From positions 1 through 7,953 of the forward strand of contig DATBDZ010000307.1 of assembly GCA_036276235.1 (NCBI GenBank): a DNA stretch of 7,953 nucleotides, given 5' to 3'. The notes under the pieces were generated by a model, which ran no database searches, was not told where the DNA came from, and was given only the letters and a program-made list of their open reading frames with translations. The position numbers and the translations under genes were made by a program. Shown piece by piece: positions 5,806 to 7,953 of this stretch (position 1 is its first letter; each line of letters opens with the position of its first letter). The stretch comes from JANWHF01 sp036276235. Its GTDB lineage: Bacteria > Planctomycetota > Phycisphaerae > Tepidisphaerales > Tepidisphaeraceae.

Positions 5806-5830
5806 ACGTGGCACGGGCGGCTGGCCAGTG
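5806..5830. repeat. Short dispersed motif GTGGCACGGGCGG...CTGGCCAG
   Basis: GTGGCACGGGCG (5808-5819) is the exact reverse complement of CGCCCGTGCCAC at 1455-1466, next to the IS, and overlaps in sequence with CACGGGCGG at the very start of the window. An 8-bp palindrome, CTGGCCAG (5821-5828), follows. This suggests members of one dispersed GC-rich repeat family. Confidence 0.45.
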
Positions 5831-5845
5831 TTTACAGAAGAAAAA

Positions 5846-5938
5846 CTTAGCCGCAGAGAACGCAAAGAGCGCAGAGACGTTCTCGAAGATCGAAAACATC
5901 TCTGCGCTCTTTGCGTTCTCTGCGGCAAAAATTCAATT
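5846..5938. repeat. Hairpin repeat copy 1, perfect 28-bp arms
   Basis: Bases 5850-5877 and 5899-5926 are a perfect 28-bp inverted repeat (outer GCCGCAGAGAACGC, inner GCGCAGAGA) around a 21-base loop. A related copy lies at 6022-6111 in the same orientation; loop and 3' flank are also similar, so the unit is larger than the stem. With copy 2 it fills much of the 391-bp gap between the divergent genes at 5775 and 6167; no gene is seen there. Confidence 0.85.
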
Positions 5939-6021
5939 AGTGAATGTTCATGCAGATGATCATACGGATGGCTGATCCCTACGACGGATGGGGATGCTTC
6001 GCGCGATCGACCAAGAAAGAC

Positions 6022-6111
6022 TAGCCACGGAGATCGCCAAGAACGCAGAGACGTTCCCGATCATCGAGCGCCTCTCTGCGCTCTTTGCGCCCTCTGCGGC
6101 TAAAATCAATT
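6022..6111. repeat. Hairpin repeat copy 2, decayed 30-bp arms
   Basis: Arms 6022-6051 and 6073-6102 pair at 24 of 30 positions around a 21-base loop. The right arm differs from that of copy 1 at only two positions and the loop agrees at about 14 of 21, so the two are homologous copies. The left arm carries most of the changes. It ends about 55 bp before the start of the PfpI-family gene. Confidence 0.8.
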
Positions 6112-6166
6112 CCCTGTTCGCGACCGACCGTCTGGATTACAACCTGTGTCCAATAAGGAGAACCGC

Positions 6167-6754
6167 ATGGCAAAAATCGCAATCCTCGTCGAAAAAATCT
6201 ACGAAGACCTCGAACTCCAATACCCGCGTCTGCGGCTCAAAGAGGCGGGCCATACCGTTAATGTGATCGGCCCCAAGGCCGGGGAAACTTATGTCGGCAA
6301 GCATGGCTATCCGCAGAAATCGGAGAAGGCGGCGGCCGATGTCAAAGCCGCCGATTATGAGCTGATCGTCATTCCCGGCGGCACATCGCCCGACCACATG
6401 CGCCGCGACGGCGGCATGGTCAAATTCGTCCGAGACGCGGCGGCCAAAGGCATCCCCATGGCGGCCATCTGCCACGGACCCTGGATGCTCTGCTCGACCG
6501 ACTCACTACGCGGCCGCCGTTGCACGAGCTACATGTCGATCGTTCACGACGTCGTCAACGCCGGCGGCAAATGGGTCGATGAAGAATGCGTCGTCGATGG
6601 CCCAATCATCACCGCCCGCTGCCCGGATGACCTGCCCGCCTTCATGCAGGCAATCCTTCAGCTCATGAGCGGTGAAAAAGCGATGGGGACGGAAGGTAAA
6701 CCAATCGCGCCGGCGTGGGTGAAGGAAACGATTCCCGTTGCATCGCGCGGGTGA
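6167..6754 (+). CDS. PfpI/DJ-1 family protein (YhbO-like peptidase or deglycase family)
   Basis: A 195-residue protein of the DJ-1/PfpI superfamily. The nucleophile elbow AAICHGP places Cys102 and His103. E13 in YEDLELQYP matches the active-site Glu of Pyrococcus PfpI-type enzymes, and PGG at 70-72 is the usual glycine loop. Further family blocks are GKHGYP, TSYMSIVHDVVNAGGKWVDEE (a tolerated variant of the usual TSYPGIKDD...) and PDDLPAF. The family has been described as intracellular peptidases and as glyoxalase or deglycase enzymes that counter carbonyl damage; which applies here cannot be told. About 25 residues extend beyond the core, ending ETIPVASRG. The start is fixed by AAGGAG at 6155-6160, six bases before the ATG. 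The hicBA pair follows 49 bp downstream on the same strand. Confidence 0.93.
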   Translation: MAKIAILVEKIYEDLELQYPRLRLKEAGHTVNVIGPKAGETYVGKHGYPQKSEKAAADVKAADYELIVIPGGTSPDHMRRDGGMVKFVRDAAAKGIPMAAICHGPWMLCSTDSLRGRRCTSYMSIVHDVVNAGGKWVDEECVVDGPIITARCPDDLPAFMQAILQLMSGEKAMGTEGKPIAPAWVKETIPVASRG

Positions 6755-6769
6755 ATGATCGTTGCATCG
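6736..6769. repeat. Direct repeat CGTTGCATCG x2 upstream of hicB
   Basis: CGTTGCATCG occurs at 6736-6745 and again at 6760-6769, 24 bp apart start to start. It spans the end of the PfpI-family gene and the gap before hicB. A short inverted pair, ATGAT (6755-6759) / ATCAT (6775-6779), overlaps it. Toxin-antitoxin operons usually carry repeated operator sites here, so it may be a regulator-binding site. This is an inference from position only. Confidence 0.35.
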
Positions 6770-6803
6770 TGGATATCATGGAAGACACAACGTCAGGAGC
6801 GTG

Positions 6804-7013
6804 ATGAAGCGGTACACAGTAAGCGACGGGAAAATCGTGCTCACGTTGGAGGAAGCGCGCGAGGGAGGTTTTGTCGTGACATCCCCGCTTGATCCGGGTC
6901 TTGTCACGGAGGCCCAAAGCGTGGCCGAAGCATTTGAGAATGCCCGCGATGCGCTAAAAGAGCTGGCGCGCTCCCGCGCAAAACTTTCGCGCAAAGCTGT
7001 TGTTGCCCGCTAG
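6804..7013 (+). CDS. hicB: HicB-family antitoxin (short form)
   Basis: A 69-residue protein with the partial RNase-H-like HicB fold: the N-terminal strand pattern KRYTVSDGKIVLTLEEA, then EGGFVVTSPLDPG, then an amphipathic helix VAEAFENARDALKELARSRAKL. HicB proteins bind and silence the HicA mRNA-cleaving toxin encoded next to them. The protein ends soon after this helix, so the C-terminal helix-turn-helix or ribbon-helix-helix DNA-binding domain of longer HicB proteins is absent; its role as an operon repressor is therefore doubtful. The start is the ATG at 6804, with AGGAG at 6795-6799; the frame stays open to 6762, but without a ribosome site. The hicA gene starts 15 bp after its stop, antitoxin first, the reverse of the classical hicA-hicB order. 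Confidence 0.8.
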   Translation: MKRYTVSDGKIVLTLEEAREGGFVVTSPLDPGLVTEAQSVAEAFENARDALKELARSRAKLSRKAVVAR

Positions 7014-7028
7014 ATTTGGGGGTCGCTG

Positions 7029-7223
7029 GTGAATCGTCGCGTGCTTGAAGAACATCTCCGCGACCATGAGTGTCAACTACACCACCACGGGTCGCGACAC
7101 GATGTGTGGATAAACCCGCGGACGTTGGCGCAAACATCAGTCCCCCGTCATCGCGAAATCAAATTTGGGACGGCGCGCGCGATCTGTCGATCGCTTGGCA
7201 TCCCTCCACCACCAGGTCGTTGA
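7029..7223 (+). CDS. hicA: HicA-family mRNA interferase toxin
   Basis: A 64-residue protein with the double-stranded-RNA-binding-like HicA fold. Its signature region is HHHGSRHDVWINP, in which His24 of GSRH matches the catalytic His of HicA toxins. It is followed by SVPRHREIKFGTARAICRSLGI, the conserved VPRHxEIxxGTxRxIxxxLGI block. HicA cleaves mRNA and stalls growth when free of HicB. The start codon is GTG; a GGGGGT stretch at 7017-7022 could act as a weak ribosome site, and translation may depend on coupling to hicB. The key residues are present, so the toxin is probably functional. The gene ends 18 bp before the stop of the convergent PPOX gene. Confidence 0.85.
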   Translation: MNRRVLEEHLRDHECQLHHHGSRHDVWINPRTLAQTSVPRHREIKFGTARAICRSLGIPPPPGR

Positions 7224-7241
7224 GTTGTAGCGCCATCGTCC

Positions 7242-7838
7242 TCAAACATTTTTCGCAGGATCATTCTTCGGTAACACCGCATTCCAATCCGGCTGCTTCT
7301 TCCAATCGGGAACGGGCGTCGGGCGGTCGCAGCGCGGCACATAGCTGTTGCGCTCGACGAGCTGGTATTTGTGGATGTAGCGGGGGCAGTTGCCGAAGAT
7401 TTCGCGGATCTTAATCCGCACGATGAACTGCGCGCCGGGGCAATAAGCCAGGAGCGGGTCGGCGTGGTCGATCGACGCGATGCCGTGCACGCGCAGCCGC
7501 CAGCCTTTTTCGAAGTTGATGAAGAGTATGGCGAGGTTGGGGTTATTGAGGGTGTTGCCCCAGGAGAGGTATTTGCCGTCGCCGTCGTAGTTGGGGATGG
7601 CGAGCGTCTGCTCGTCGATCACACGGACGAAGCCGGGGTCTCCGCCCTTGTAGGAGCAGGTCGGCTGCGCCTTGTCATCAACGGTCGCCAGGAAAAACAT
7701 GTCAGCGGATTCGATAAACGCCTGCTGCTTTGGATTCATGCGATCGCGCACGAGCTTTGCATAGCAATAATCGGCAAGCTCGCGGGTGTCGAAGCGATCT
7801 TGTAAAGCGCGGCTGCCGTCGTGGAAGGGGTCGGACAT
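7242..7838 (-). CDS. Pyridoxamine 5'-phosphate oxidase-family (PPOX class) FMN-binding protein
   Basis: A 198-residue member of the split-barrel flavin-binding PPOX superfamily. The N-terminal helices lead into FIESADMFFLATVDDKAQPTCS (about 41-62), the first barrel strands. GGDPGFVRV, DGDGKYLSWGNTLNNPNLAILFI (85-107) and GWRLRVHGIA (112-121) supply the FMN-phosphate contacts and core strands. The C-terminal IFGNCPRYIHKY (148-159) is typical of a subgroup annotated only as PPOX-family protein and not of true PdxH. The likely role is a flavin-dependent reductase or oxidase on a small substrate; the substrate is not evident. The start at 7838 is supported by AGGAG four bases upstream on the minus strand. 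The remaining bases, 7839-7953, upstream of it show no further gene and would hold its promoter, which I cannot place. Confidence 0.88.
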   Translation of the reverse strand: MSDPFHDGSRALQDRFDTRELADYCYAKLVRDRMNPKQQAFIESADMFFLATVDDKAQPTCSYKGGDPGFVRVIDEQTLAIPNYDGDGKYLSWGNTLNNPNLAILFINFEKGWRLRVHGIASIDHADPLLAYCPGAQFIVRIKIREIFGNCPRYIHKYQLVERNSYVPRCDRPTPVPDWKKQPDWNAVLPKNDPAKNV

Positions 7839-7953
7839 TTCGCTCCTGGTTATAGTTGGTCCATGTTCTTGAGGATGCAGTATATCGCTCGCGAACGGAT
7901 TTCCGGTGCTTCCGCACTCGGCTATCAGGTAGGAATTCAGTCCTTCCTTGTAG

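Noticed and set aside
5776..5928. N-terminal extension of the minus-strand gene up to 5928
   Set aside because: It translates the hairpin repeat and a short dispersed motif into Arg/Ser-rich sequence; the ordered protein begins at the ATG at 5775.
5846..6111. Hairpin copies as a CRISPR array
   Set aside because: There are only two copies with long self-complementary arms, no regular short spacers and no cas genes.
7702..7917. Open frame on the minus strand overlapping the start of the PPOX gene
   Set aside because: It is Arg-rich with no domain and lies mostly over the PPOX gene, which has a ribosome site and clear family motifs.

Overview
This 7.95 kb window is GC-rich chromosomal DNA, probably from a member of the Planctomycetota. 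That assignment is an inference. It rests on GC-rich palindromic repeats between genes of a kind I associate with that phylum (a GGGCGGGACGCCC palindrome, a CCCTCTCCCC...GGGGAGAGGG hairpin and a CGCAGAG/CTCTGCG hairpin), on weak or missing Shine-Dalgarno sites at several starts, and on the style of the proteins. No rRNA, tRNA or CRISPR array is visible.

Layout. (1) Positions 1-1459 hold a complete, apparently intact IS4-family insertion sequence of about 1.43 kb. It has an open DDE transposase, imperfect terminal inverted repeats and a 13-bp direct repeat on each side that is itself a palindrome. (2) Positions 1587-3549 carry two genes on + that may form one unit: a membrane methyltransferase of the isoprenylcysteine methyltransferase (ICMT) type and an HxxxD (condensation-superfamily) acyltransferase. 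(3) Positions 3631-4591 hold a cyclophilin on + and an Ap4A-hydrolase-like Nudix gene on -, converging with one base between their stops. (4) Positions 4680-4865 encode a 61-residue YtjA/DUF1328-like membrane peptide on -. (5) Positions 5024-5114 form a large imperfect hairpin. (6) Positions 5140-5775 (-) encode an unrecognised protein with a possible PD-(D/E)XK nuclease motif. (7) Positions 5846-6111 contain two copies of one hairpin repeat. (8) Positions 6167-7223 on + carry a PfpI/DJ-1-family gene and a hicB-hicA toxin-antitoxin pair. (9) Positions 7242-7838 on - encode a PPOX-class flavin-binding protein.

Most genes are housekeeping or accessory genes with unrelated functions and do not form one pathway. 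The units that make sense together are the methyltransferase/acyltransferase pair (possibly lipid or small-molecule modification) and the hicBA module. I see no convincing new multi-gene system. The items most worth checking are a hairpin that appears to bury the transposase ribosome-binding site, the insertion of the IS into a palindromic repeat, the repeat families, and the orphan protein at 5140-5775.
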